A stretch of DNA of 64,000 nt from Parvularculaceae bacterium (GTDB lineage: Bacteria > Pseudomonadota > Alphaproteobacteria > Caulobacterales > Parvularculaceae). The first letter of the stretch is position 1. The number at the start of each line of letters is the position of its first letter. Under the pieces are notes generated by a model that searched no databases, was not told the DNA's origin, and saw nothing but the letters and a program-made list of their open reading frames with translations. Positions 25,431 through 36,847 of the stretch are shown piece after piece. Location of the stretch: positions 372,001-436,000 of the forward strand of contig JANQSJ010000007.1 in assembly GCA_028284065.1 (NCBI GenBank), given 5' to 3'. Both the position numbers and the translations under genes were made by a program.

Positions 25431-28400
25431 CCGGCGGCCGCGATCGTCACCCGGGCATCGGCCGTCCGCGCGGCGACGCCGGGCCGGTACATATCCTCGA
25501 TGACCGCGCCCGGGAAAGCGAAGTCGCCAGGCGTCACCGCCCGAACGAGGTAGGCGGCCGTGAAATTGTCGGCACCGAGATCAATCGCCGCGACGAAGCG
25601 GTCGTCGCGCGCCTCAGCGACGTTAAAGCGCGACACGGCCCCGACCCAGGCGTAGGGGCCGTTCCGGACATCCGCCTCTGTCAGCACTGACTCAATCTCA
25701 AAGCCCGCCGGCAAAAGGTCCACGATGATGGACGGATTGATCCGCTCCTGCAGCGATTTGCCGGAGACAAGCACGACAAGACGGTCATTCTGCTGAACGC
25801 TTGCGAGATCGACCGCCGACCCGTCTCGCGCGGCGATGCGCTTCGTCAGCTCGTACCCCGCCGCATAGGCGCCCGGCGATGCGGCGGGCGCGCCGGACAC
25901 CGCCAGGGAGGCGAACACCGGCCCGTCGCCGTCATTGGTGAACGCGGCGCCGGCCGCGAGATCGGCCGAGGTGAGGCGCGCTTCGGGCGCCGCGCCGGTC
26001 AGGACGTCGCCGTCGTCAGCGACAATCGCCACCTCGCCCGCCGCGCGGATGAGCGCCTGGGCGGCGAGCAGCGTAAACGCTTTTTCCTGCGTATGCAGAC
26101 TGTCCGGCTCACGCATGAGGTTGAGGAAAGCCTCGCTCGCCGCTTCAACGCCCGGCGCGCCCTGTACTTCGGCGAGGAGCGCCAAAACGCCCGCGGCATC
26201 GCGAAGGGGCGTTTGATAGTAGTCGCCGGTATTGTCGTGGCCGATGGCGGCCCGCGCCTCTGCGAAGGCGTTCAGCGCGCGCGCCCGGTCGCCCATCATG
26301 GCCAGCGCAGCGCCGAGATGAGCGCGCGCCAGGGGGCTGACCATCGCGCCGAGCTTCGCGTCGTGCAGGTAGCGTGCGTCCGACAAGTTCGCGCGGCCGG
26401 CCCGCGCCAGCACATAGGTCGCGTAGGCCGCAGCGCGCAGGCGATACTGCTCAGTTGTGTCGTTCGACCACTCCGCTTCATAAGCCCGCGGGCGATAGGC
26501 GACATAGGAAAACCGATCGATGTCGGCGATCCGCGCCATCGCGCCATAGGCGAGATCAAGCGCCGACGCCGGGACAGCGTAGCCTTCGTCCGCCGCGCGC
26601 GCGATAAAGTCGGTCACATAGGCGCCGAGCCAGGGCGTCGCGCCGCGATCGTCCACGCGCCAGAGGCCGAACGCGCCGTCCCTCCCCTGACGGTCAAGCA
26701 GCTTGTTAATCGCGTCCTGAAGGCGCGCCCGGATCGAGAGGTCATCCTCGCGGCCCGCGGCCGCAGCGACATCGCGCCAATAGATGAGCGGCAGGGCGAC
26801 GCTGACGAGCTGCTCCGCGCAGCCATAGGGATAGCGCGCCAAGGACTCCAGAAGCGGTCCCGGGGCGACGCCGCGCAACGGCGAAAATGACGCCGTCGCC
26901 TCAACGGAGCCCTCGACGAGCCCCGCCGCGGACGAGGCGTCCACCTGCAGCGTCTCCCCCGCCGCCAGGCGCCGCGTCGTCACCCGCGTCGTCGGAAAAT
27001 AAGGCGTACGCGTCTCAATCGGATAGTCGCGCCGAATGAAAAAGTCGCGCGGCCCCGAAACCGACAGCGTCGCCGCGCCGACGCCGACTGTCCGGCCCTC
27101 GACCTCATAGCGCCGCTGCGCCTGTTCATTCGCAGCGAGGCTCAGCGTGTCGCGCTCAGCCGCGGCGAGCGCGCCCTCGCCGGCGATCCGCACCACATAG
27201 TCGCCAGGCGCGCCCTCCACATTGTCCACCAGCAGCGTCGTCTCCGCCCGGTCGCCGGGGGCCAGGAAACGCGGCAGCGACAGAAGCGCAGGGACAGGAT
27301 CGCGCACGGTCAGCGCCTCTGCGCCGGCGCCGAGCTTGGTCGCGCTCCAGGCGACCGCCATCAGCCGCAGTTCGCCATTGAAGTCCGGCATGTCGACGGG
27401 GACCGTCGCCCGGCCCTCGTCATTGACGCGGACCACGCCGGAAAAAAGCGCGACCGATTTCGTCGGCACGACGGTAAGGCCTTCGCCGCCGATCTGATCG
27501 CCGCCGAAGCGCGCCGGCGCGCCGAGATTGGGATCGAGCACGCGCCCATAGTCGTCGCGGACTTCAACGCCAAGGCGCTTTTTGCCGAAATAGTGCGCGG
27601 CGGGATCGGGCGAGGCGAACTTCGTCAGCCGCAAGATGCCTTCGTCGACTGCGGCGACGGTGAGCATCACTTCCTCCCCGCGGCGGGCGCCGTCGATGGC
27701 GACGCGCAGCGGCAACTGCGCGCGCGGCCGCGCGACGTCGGGCGCGTCAAACGAGACGCCGAGCGTGCGCGCCGACATGTCGAACGGCACATGGGCGACG
27801 CCCATGGCCCGGCGCGGCGTCGGCCTGTCGACAGCGTCGCGCGGCGTCACGAGGCTCGCCAAGACATAAAAGCCCGCGCCCCATTCTTCCTCCGTATCAA
27901 TCGTAATCTCGCGGGGGCCGGGCTCGACGCGGAAACGCTGAACGGACTTGACGGTGTCGGTGGCGATGACGACGACCGCCTCCCCTGCGTAAGGGGCGTC
28001 AAGCGTCAGCCGGGCGCGCGCGCCAGGGGCGACGGACTCGTTCATCAGCGTCATCGCCGCCTGATCGGGCCGTTCGGCGCCCGCCTCATAGCTGCGCCAA
28101 CCGACATAGAAACGCAGCTCCGCGCTCGCGCCCGCGCCGGGATCAGCGACCGCGAGGCGGTAGGAGCCGGCCGGCAGGCGCTCCGCAATCGCCGCGAGAC
28201 CGTCCGCATCAGTCGACACCCGGCCTTCGGCGACCGGGACGTCGCGGTAGGACCGCCGCCAGCGCCATTGGCCGCCTGCGCGATACCACTCAAACCAGTA
28301 GTCCTCCTCGACAAGGGTCCATTCGAGCTCCGTCGCCGCCGGCGCGCCATCCCGCGTCAGGCTAACAACGTCGATCTCCGCCGGCGCGTCCTCGCCCACC

Positions 28401-30370
28401 CGGCGCGCGCCGTCTTTCAGAGCGAGGCCCACATAGCGGTCGAGCTCACGCACCGGGATGCGCGCGCTTTCGCGCACGACCCGGCCGCCGGGCTCCACCA
28501 CGCCGACGACAACTTCGGCGCGCAGGGGCGCGCTCACGGGGTTGTCGATCGCATCAATCAAAAGCTCGCGGCGCGCTGCGCCCTCGGCATCCGTCGCCGC
28601 CCCGTCAGCAATCTCGATAAATCGCTCTCGGAACGTTTCGCGTTCGCGGGCGAACCGAAAACGGCGGTAGTCCGCGAACGGATTGGGGTCCACTTTCAGC
28701 CGCGCCTCCGCCTCGACGGCCAGCGCGCTCGCCGGCGCGCCGTATAGATAGCGCGCCGACACAGCTATCGGCCGCGCCTCGCCGAGTGGCAGCGGCGTTT
28801 CTTCGTCCATGTCGAGCGACACTTCGAGGCGCTGGGGCACGAAGTCCTCGACGCTAAACGTCTCCTCGGCGACGAGCCCTGCGCCGTCCGCCTCGAGGCT
28901 CGCGCGCCAGACGCCGCGCGGAGCCGAGCGCGGCAGGTCGTAGGCGCGGGAAAATCCGCCGATGTCGAGGTCCTCAATCCGGTAGCGCTTCGCCTCCACC
29001 CCATTCGGACGTCGGATGACGAGCGTCGCGTTGCGGTCGATCGCCGCGCCGCGCGCATCGCGCAGGAGGCTGACCAGGCGCACGGTCTCGCCGGGCCGGT
29101 AAATGCCGCGGTCAAAATAGAGATAGCCGTCGACGACCGCGCCCGCCGCCCGTCCGCCGATATCGCGGTCGCTGAGATCGAGCGGCGCGCGCCTGAGGTC
29201 GAGCGCGGCGAAGTCAGCCTGCTGCCCGTAGGCCATCACAAAGCCGGGGCGCAAAGGTCCCTCGCCCGCCACGACCGCTTTGCCGAATCTGGCGAAGCCG
29301 TCGGCGTCGGTGGTTTCGCGCGCAAGGATGTCGTTATTGACCGCGAGGAGCTGCAGGTCGACGCCCTGCTTCGGTCGGCCTGTCTGGAGCGAGCGGGCGG
29401 AGACGGACATGCCCTCCGCGCTTGAATAGGTGGTGAGCGCAATATCCGTGTAGAGCACCCAGCGCCAGGCCTGCGCCGGCCGGTTCTCGTCGGCGCCGGT
29501 CGATGCATCGCGCACACGGACGAAATACGCCCCTGGCTGCAGCGCGTCCAGCGCCGCGCCGATCGGAAAGACCGTCGTCGCACGTTCATTGCGCGCGCCG
29601 TCAACGGCGATCTTGCCCCTGAACACCGGCGCGCCGACGTCTTCGCCGTCCTCCTCGCCATAGGCGTAGTAATAATCGTTTTCCGCGATGACGCCGCCCG
29701 ATGCGACGGACTTCGTCACCAGCGCCCGGTCGGAAACGCGCGCGACGCTGACCTCCACCGCCTCCACATTGACGGTTTCAATCGCGAGTCCGTCGGCGTC
29801 GAGTCGCGGCAGGATAACGCCCTCGCCGGCGAACCCGACATAGGCGGGTTTGTCGCCGAAGGCGATCGTCACCGTCGCCGGCCGTTGCAGCGACGCGCCG
29901 TCGGCCCCCGGCAGGCCCGCGCGCAGGGAAGCGGCGTATTCGCGATTAAACTCAAGGCCCGAAAGGCAAAGCGTGCGGCCGTTGGCGGACGCGACCGGGC
30001 GCGCCTCGGGCGTCAGCCGGATATAGTCCGCATACGCAACCGAGCCATCCGTCACGAGCGGCGCGTTGAACCGCAGGCAGGCGCGCGGCGTGTCGGCGTC
30101 CGTCTCTATCGACAGGCGCTCGAACGCAAACCCGCTCTGAGCGGCGGGCGGCGCAGTGTCGGCGGCCCGCGGGGCCTCCTCGGCGCGCACCTCCTGGAAC
30201 GGCTGACGCGGCGCCTCTTCGGCGCGACGGGTGATCGGCGCGACAAGGGAATTGCCTGCGCTGTCGCTGAGGTCCGCATCGCCGCGGTCGATATTGCGCC
30301 CAAGGACCAGCCCTAGAGCGAACGCCGCCACGGCTGCGCCAATGACAATCCCCGGATTCGATCGGGCCAT
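25427..30370 (-). CDS. yfhM: Bacterial alpha-2-macroglobulin with intact thioester
   Basis: 1647 aa, the normal size for bacterial type-1 macroglobulins. The N-terminus has one hydrophobic segment (about residues 8-23) and no lipobox cysteine, so it would be anchored by a helix rather than as the usual lipoprotein. A chain of MG/BRD beta-sandwich domains follows, with YLYFDRGIYRPGETV marking the MG3 region. The thioester motif GCAEQ is present with Cys1184, Glu1186 and Gln1187. In the periplasm the thioester links covalently to proteases that cut the bait region. Stop and start overlap with pbpC by 4 bp. The 381 bp beyond its start (30371-30751) hold no gene I can support. Confidence 0.93.
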   Translation of the reverse strand: MARSNPGIVIGAAVAAFALGLVLGRNIDRGDADLSDSAGNSLVAPITRRAEEAPRQPFQEVRAEEAPRAADTAPPAAQSGFAFERLSIETDADTPRACLRFNAPLVTDGSVAYADYIRLTPEARPVASANGRTLCLSGLEFNREYAASLRAGLPGADGASLQRPATVTIAFGDKPAYVGFAGEGVILPRLDADGLAIETVNVEAVEVSVARVSDRALVTKSVASGGVIAENDYYYAYGEEDGEDVGAPVFRGKIAVDGARNERATTVFPIGAALDALQPGAYFVRVRDASTGADENRPAQAWRWVLYTDIALTTYSSAEGMSVSARSLQTGRPKQGVDLQLLAVNNDILARETTDADGFARFGKAVVAGEGPLRPGFVMAYGQQADFAALDLRRAPLDLSDRDIGGRAAGAVVDGYLYFDRGIYRPGETVRLVSLLRDARGAAIDRNATLVIRRPNGVEAKRYRIEDLDIGGFSRAYDLPRSAPRGVWRASLEADGAGLVAEETFSVEDFVPQRLEVSLDMDEETPLPLGEARPIAVSARYLYGAPASALAVEAEARLKVDPNPFADYRRFRFARERETFRERFIEIADGAATDAEGAARRELLIDAIDNPVSAPLRAEVVVGVVEPGGRVVRESARIPVRELDRYVGLALKDGARRVGEDAPAEIDVVSLTRDGAPAATELEWTLVEEDYWFEWYRAGGQWRWRRSYRDVPVAEGRVSTDADGLAAIAERLPAGSYRLAVADPGAGASAELRFYVGWRSYEAGAERPDQAAMTLMNESVAPGARARLTLDAPYAGEAVVVIATDTVKSVQRFRVEPGPREITIDTEEEWGAGFYVLASLVTPRDAVDRPTPRRAMGVAHVPFDMSARTLGVSFDAPDVARPRAQLPLRVAIDGARRGEEVMLTVAAVDEGILRLTKFASPDPAAHYFGKKRLGVEVRDDYGRVLDPNLGAPARFGGDQIGGEGLTVVPTKSVALFSGVVRVNDEGRATVPVDMPDFNGELRLMAVAWSATKLGAGAEALTVRDPVPALLSLPRFLAPGDRAETTLLVDNVEGAPGDYVVRIAGEGALAAAERDTLSLAANEQAQRRYEVEGRTVGVGAATLSVSGPRDFFIRRDYPIETRTPYFPTTRVTTRRLAAGETLQVDASSAAGLVEGSVEATASFSPLRGVAPGPLLESLARYPYGCAEQLVSVALPLIYWRDVAAAAGREDDLSIRARLQDAINKLLDRQGRDGAFGLWRVDDRGATPWLGAYVTDFIARAADEGYAVPASALDLAYGAMARIADIDRFSYVAYRPRAYEAEWSNDTTEQYRLRAAAYATYVLARAGRANLSDARYLHDAKLGAMVSPLARAHLGAALAMMGDRARALNAFAEARAAIGHDNTGDYYQTPLRDAAGVLALLAEVQGAPGVEAASEAFLNLMREPDSLHTQEKAFTLLAAQALIRAAGEVAIVADDGDVLTGAAPEARLTSADLAAGAAFTNDGDGPVFASLAVSGAPAASPGAYAAGYELTKRIAARDGSAVDLASVQQNDRLVVLVSGKSLQERINPSIIVDLLPAGFEIESVLTEADVRNGPYAWVGAVSRFNVAEARDDRFVAAIDLGADNFTAAYLVRAVTPGDFAFPGAVIEDMYRPGVAARTADARVTIAAAG

Positions 30371-30751
30371 GCCGTCCTCCTACACCCTCGTTCCGCGGCG
30401 CCGCCGCGGCCCTCCCTTGCGCGCGACGATATGCGAGCGGCGCGCAGAGGTGAACCGCCGGCCACGCACGGAGCGCGGCGGCCGACTATGGCGCAAGGTC
30501 ACGGGAAGATTGCGGCTGCGATTTGACCCGCGTATGGCCGTCGACGCCGAAATCAGGATGTCGCGCCCTGATCAGAACCCAACGAGGCGTAGTGCGCATG
30601 GCGGGCGACCGCGGCTTGCGCGCATGCCGGGGGTGGGCTCGCTGCCGACGCCGTCTATCGCTGATCGAACGTCGCCTGCGCCATCAACCTGCGGACGCCC
30701 CAGATCGCCGGGCTTGCAAGGACGCAGGACGCCTCTATCCTCGTGTTACAT

Positions 30752-30828
30752 GTCCCCGTAGCTCAGCAGGATAGAGCATCAGATTCCTAATCTGAGGGCC
30801 AGAGGTTCGAATCCTCTCGGGGACGCCA
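30752..30828 (+). tRNA. tRNA-Arg, anticodon CCT
   Basis: 77 bases with encoded CCA. Acceptor GTCCCCG pairs with CGGGGAC; D-arm AGCTCAGCAGGATAGAGC; anticodon stem TCAGA/TCTGA with loop TTCCTAA, giving CCT at 30786-30788; T-arm with GGTTCGAATCC. All arms pair, so it should be functional and reads AGG codons. Confidence 0.96.
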
Positions 30829-31071
30829 CTATCCCGGTTTCGGTCGTTTGCCCTTGTCATGATATCGGCTGGCGTGCGCGGATTGGAATTTCGCTGGAAC
30901 TGACGACCGGATCTGCGGCCGGCGGCGTCGCCCTGGCTCCGCAATTCGTTCCTTTCTGGACAAAGCGGATACCGGGCGGTACACGGCTGCCTCCCGGACC
31001 GAAAGGAACGGGGCGCGCCTCCATCCGGCGTCCAGCGAACTGCTGACGCGCCGCCTTACGGCCGGGCGCTC

Positions 31072-31147
31072 GCCCAGGTAGCTCAGTTGGTAGAGCAGCG
31101 GATTGAAAATCCGCGTGTCGGTGGTTCGATTCCGCCCCTGGGCACCA
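31072..31147 (+). tRNA. tRNA-Phe, anticodon GAA
   Basis: 76 bases with encoded CCA. Acceptor GCCCAGG pairs with CCTGGGC; D-arm AGCTCAGTTGGTAGAGC; anticodon stem GCGGA/TCCGC with loop TTGAAAA, giving GAA; T-loop TTCGATT. A tandem 10-base repeat (CATTTTCAGG, 31146-31165) begins in the CCA end and continues downstream. Confidence 0.96.
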
Positions 31148-31589
31148 TTTTCAGGCATTTTCAGGTTCGCGGCGAATCGATAGCCGGGCGCGCTGCGCTA
31201 CCATCAATCCGTGTGCGTATGGCTCCCCCAATCCTGCATAGAGAGGCCCCTGCGGCAGGGAGCTGGCGGAAAGGGTGGACCAGAACCAGCAAGATCGGCC
31301 TGCCCGATCCTGCAATCAGTCAGTTATTGCGCGCAGGCTCACGGAACGTCGAAACGCAGAGATGCGCACGTCAGCCTGAGCTGACGTGGCGCACGCGCGT
31401 CGGCGGCATGAGGGACGACGCCACTCCAATTGACGGCAATGCTCGACCGACGAAACGGCCGGCTGACGCGCGCGGCGGCTCATCTCTTTCGAACGCGCCG
31501 CCGTCTGGCGCGCAGCGGCTTCAAGTTGCGGCGCACGCCCAGAAGGTGATGCAATTACAAAGGCTTAATGGGATATCTTGCGGCGCAGG
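31148..31589. other. Gene-free stretch between two convergent tRNA genes
   Basis: 442 bp without a credible ORF. The main structure is an inverted repeat at 31367-31388, CACGTCAG-CCTGAG-CTGACGTG, extendable with one bulge to TGCG/CGCA; no T-run follows, so it is more likely a hairpin or binding site than an intrinsic terminator. No integrase fragment and no attachment-site repeat of either tRNA 3' end is visible beyond the 10-base tandem repeat. Confidence 0.6.
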
Positions 31590-31664
31590 TGGCAGGCCCT
31601 AGGGGAATCGAACCCCTCTTTCCAGGTTGAAAACCTGGCGTCCTAACCGATAGACGAAGGGCCC
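31590..31664 (-). tRNA. tRNA-Glu, anticodon TTC
   Basis: 75 bases with encoded CCA on the minus strand. Acceptor GGGCCCT pairs with AGGGCCT (one G-T pair at the end); D-arm GTCTATCGGTTAGGAC; anticodon stem CCAGG/CCTGG with loop TTTTCAA, giving TTC; T-arm GGGGTTCGATTCCCC. It converges with tRNA-Phe. Confidence 0.95.
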
Positions 31665-31808
31665 TCGACGCCAAAGAGACGCGCATATAGGCGAAGCCGT
31701 CCGCGCTGCGCAAGGGCCAATCCGCCCCCAGGCGGCCGCGAAGCAGCCAAGGCGCGGCTCAACTCGCCATTCCAAACGCCAATGGTTCCCGCCTGGCGGC
31801 GGCCCCCA

Positions 31809-33632
31809 TCAGGCGGGAGCGGCGTCGACAATCTCCACCTGCGCGGCGCGCGGCCCACGCCAGTCATCCGCCCTAATCCGCCCGATCACATGGACGCTGG
31901 AGGCGTTCGAGAGGAGATCGCCAAGCGGCTCGCCAAGCGCCCGGAACGCGATGGCGCGCGCCGTCTCGCCCGCCCCGTCCGCAAGCGTCAGCGCCAGGTG
32001 CGCCGCCCCCACGGGCCGCGCCGACAGCGGCGCGAGGTTGGCGAACACGAAGACGGGCTCAGGGTTGCCTGGGCCGAACGGCCCGGCGCGGGCAATCTCG
32101 TCGACGCTTGCGCGCGACACGGCGGAGAGCGCGACGATGGCGTCGATGTCCCGCCGCCGGTTCAGGCGCGCGCGCGCCACCGGACCGGATAGCATCGTGT
32201 GCAGACTATCGGCGAACGCCGGCAGCGCGCCCGCGTCGATGGTGAGCCCCGCCGCCATGGCGTGGCCGCCGCCATTGATAAGGAGGCCGTTTTCGCGCGC
32301 CTCCGCCACCGCCGCGCCCAAATCAACGCCGGAGATCGAGCGGCCCGAACCCTTGCCGACGCCCTTATCGTCGAACCCGATGACGATCGCCGGCTTGCCA
32401 TAGCGGTCCTTCAGGCGTCCGGCGACAATGCCGACGACGCCAGGCGCCCATCCCTCGCCCGCGACGACAATCGCCGGCCCTTTGGCGAGCCCCTCGCGGT
32501 CGATCCGCGCGACGGCTTCGGCCTGCACCGCCGCCTCAATCTCCTGGCGCGCCGCGTTCAGCTCATGCAAGCGCTCAGCGCGCGCCGTGCGTTCGGTCGC
32601 ATCGGCGGTCGTCAAAAGCTGAAACGCCGTATCCGGATGGCCGATGCGGCCGGACGCGTTGATGCGCGGGCCAAGCTGAAAGCCGAGCGCATAGGAACCG
32701 TAAGGCGCTTTGGCGCCGGCGGCCTCGGCGAGCGCCAGAAGCCCTTTGTTCGCAGGCCCGGCGGCGCCGGCGGAGAGAACTTTCAGGCCTTGCGCGACTA
32801 TCGTCCGCGCAAGGCCCGTCATCGGCATCACGTCGCAGACAAGGCCGAGCGCAGCCAGATCAAGGAGCCCGCGCACGTCCGGTTCGGCGCGATCAGCAAA
32901 ATAACCCGCAGCGCGCAGAGCCCGGTTCAACGCCACGACAAGCAGAAAGGCGAGGCCCGCGGCCGACATGTCGGTCAGCCCCGAGCGGTCGTCCGCGCGA
33001 TGCGGGTTCACGACCGCCAGCGCCTTTTCCGGCCCTTTCCCGGCGATCTGGTGATGATCGACCACGATGACATCGAGGCCAAGATCAGCCGCCGCAGCGA
33101 CCGGGCCGTCGGCGGCCGCGCCGCAGTCGACAGTGACGATGAGCGCCGCGCCGCGGTCTTTCAGGCTCTCGAAGGCGGCGACGTTCGGCCCATACCCTTC
33201 CGTCATGCGGTCAGGCAGATGCGCGATAAGGCTCGCCCCGACCCAGTCAAAATAGGTTTTGAGGATCGCCGTCGCCGTCGTTCCGTCGACGTCGTAATCG
33301 CCAAAGACGCCGACGGTCTCGCCAGCCGATATGGCGGCGGCGAGCCGTTCGACGGCCGCCTCCATGTCTTTGAGGACCGACGGGTCCGGCAGATCGCGCT
33401 TCAGGCTCGGGGTCAGATAGTCGCCCGCGTTTTCGACCGTCAGGCCGCGCCCGGCGAGCACTTGCGCCAACAGCGCCGAGGCCCCCGTCGCCTTTGCGAT
33501 GTCCGCGGCGAGGCCGGCGTCCACCGGCTTCATGCGCCAGGGAGCGCCCGACGCCGGCGCCAGGGCGTCAAGGTCGATATCCGCGCCGGCGCTAAGGCCG
33601 TCGGCGATGGTTAGAGCGCTCGCGTGTGGCAT
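31809..33632 (-). CDS. recJ: Single-stranded-DNA-specific exonuclease RecJ
   Basis: 607-aa 5'-3' exonuclease of recombination and mismatch repair. The DHH phosphoesterase motifs are in order: GDYDVDGTTATAIL, VTVDCGAA, VVDHHQ and, in the DHHA1 domain, SGRSISGVDLGAAV and NGGGHAMAAGLTI. The C-terminal OB domain ends VEIVDAAPA. All metal-binding aspartates and histidines I can place are present. Its gene lies downstream of the ABC exporter on the same strand with a 71-bp gap, and upstream of tRNA-Glu. Confidence 0.95.
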   Translation of the reverse strand: MPHASALTIADGLSAGADIDLDALAPASGAPWRMKPVDAGLAADIAKATGASALLAQVLAGRGLTVENAGDYLTPSLKRDLPDPSVLKDMEAAVERLAAAISAGETVGVFGDYDVDGTTATAILKTYFDWVGASLIAHLPDRMTEGYGPNVAAFESLKDRGAALIVTVDCGAAADGPVAAAADLGLDVIVVDHHQIAGKGPEKALAVVNPHRADDRSGLTDMSAAGLAFLLVVALNRALRAAGYFADRAEPDVRGLLDLAALGLVCDVMPMTGLARTIVAQGLKVLSAGAAGPANKGLLALAEAAGAKAPYGSYALGFQLGPRINASGRIGHPDTAFQLLTTADATERTARAERLHELNAARQEIEAAVQAEAVARIDREGLAKGPAIVVAGEGWAPGVVGIVAGRLKDRYGKPAIVIGFDDKGVGKGSGRSISGVDLGAAVAEARENGLLINGGGHAMAAGLTIDAGALPAFADSLHTMLSGPVARARLNRRRDIDAIVALSAVSRASVDEIARAGPFGPGNPEPVFVFANLAPLSARPVGAAHLALTLADGAGETARAIAFRALGEPLGDLLSNASSVHVIGRIRADDWRGPRAAQVEIVDAAPA

Positions 33633-33703
33633 GGCGGAAGCATGGCCGAGTCGCGCGCGCGATTCGAGGCGGCCAGGGACGCGTGTGGAAAAGCCGCGCC
33701 GCC

Positions 33704-35587
<1,884 letters not shown>

Positions 35588-35839
35588 CAGGCCCAGTCGC
35601 GTGCCATATCGGCGCCGGCTGCGCAATGACGCCTAGGCGGGAAGCCTAACGCGGGCGCGACGCGCAGATTGAAACGGACGAAGATCGGCCCGCGCGCGCC
35701 AAGGAGCCCCGGGCCGAGCCGGCCCCCGGAATCGACAATACCGGCGGACGGAGTCTATGCACATCGACGCAGCCGCGTGTGAACGCGCCCGAACGCCAGT
35801 ATAGAGCAAGTAGCGCAACGCGATGACCGGGAAGACGGC

Positions 35840-36418
35840 GTGATCGACACCATAGAAAAATGGGCGTTCCGGATGACCCGCCTGTCGACGTCGGCGGCGA
35901 TCATTGCGTCGTGGCTCGGGGCGTTTTTGATGTTCCTCCTGGGCATCGAACACACGGTCGACGCGTTTTCCGCGTTCCTGCTCCGCGACCCCGGACCCTA
36001 CGCCGACCTGCCCGTGGGCGATGCGACGGTCGTGCACCTTATCGGCGCCCTCGACCGCTTCCTTATCGGCGTCGTGCTCCTCTATTTCGGGTATGGCCTT
36101 TATGGGCTTTTCGTGCGGCCGGACCGCTCGCCGCGCGATCTTGGCCTGCCGGAATGGCTGCACGTGGACAGCATCGGCGAGCTTAAGCAAACCCTCGCCG
36201 AAGTGATCATCGTCATCCTGTTCGTTCTCTATTTGCGCGTCGCGCTGGAGACGTTCCACGCGGACGGCCTCGATCTGTCTATCGAAATGGCGCTTAAGCT
36301 GCTTATCCTGCCTGTCGCGATTGCGCTCCTGGCGGGGTCGCTGCGGCTTGCCGAGCTGCATCCCAAAAAGGCGTCCGGCGCCCGACAGACCGCCGGCGGA
36401 CCGCCCCCAAGCCCTTAA
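35840..36418 (+). CDS. YqhA-family (UPF0114) membrane protein
   Basis: 192 aa with four hydrophobic segments. ALDRFLIGVVLLYFGYGLYGLFV followed by WLHVDSIGELKQTLAEVIIVILFV is the diagnostic core of the YqhA family, whose function is unknown. It starts with GTG; GGGAAG lies eight bases upstream; an alternative start is the ATG at 35873. The last about 20 residues (GARQTAGGPPPSP) are disordered. It is divergent from the ABC exporter across a 252-bp gap that shows no clear operator. Confidence 0.8.
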   Translation: MIDTIEKWAFRMTRLSTSAAIIASWLGAFLMFLLGIEHTVDAFSAFLLRDPGPYADLPVGDATVVHLIGALDRFLIGVVLLYFGYGLYGLFVRPDRSPRDLGLPEWLHVDSIGELKQTLAEVIIVILFVLYLRVALETFHADGLDLSIEMALKLLILPVAIALLAGSLRLAELHPKKASGARQTAGGPPPSP

Positions 36419-36612
36419 AGAGGCGCTTCTCGATTCCGTTCGCCAACTGCTTCAGGTCTTGAACTTTGTCTCATCCGTCCGACTGCTGAGCGCGCGATCA
36501 AGCGCGACGATTGCTGTCGGCCTGGGGCGAGCCGCCACGCGTTCCGACGTTTCAGAGTGTCAGGTTTGGGAGCGACTATAGACGTGGCGCGTTGGCATTA
36601 ACGCGTTGGAAA

Positions 36613-36689
36613 TGGCGCGAGTGACGGGGCTCGAACCCGCGACCTCCGGCGTGACAGGCCGGCACTCTAACCAACTGAGCTACACCCGC
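36613..36689 (-). tRNA. tRNA-Asp, anticodon GTC
   Basis: 77 bases with encoded CCA on the minus strand. Acceptor GCGGGTG pairs with CACTCGC (one G-T pair); D-arm AGCTCAGTTGGTTAGAGT; anticodon stem CCGGC/GCCGG with loop CTGTCAC, giving GTC; T-arm CGGGTTCGAGCCCCG. All arms are intact. Confidence 0.96.
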
Positions 36690-36847
36690 GCGCGCCCCTT
36701 TCGGGAAGCGCCGGTGCTATCCCGCGGCGCCACGCCCGTCAAGCGGAATCGCCGGCCGGCGGGCGCAGCGCCGGATGCGCCGTCCACTCTCCGTCAGCCG
36801 GGCTAGACACGCCTCGTTTCAGAAGACGCAAGGTCCGCGCTCGCCCT

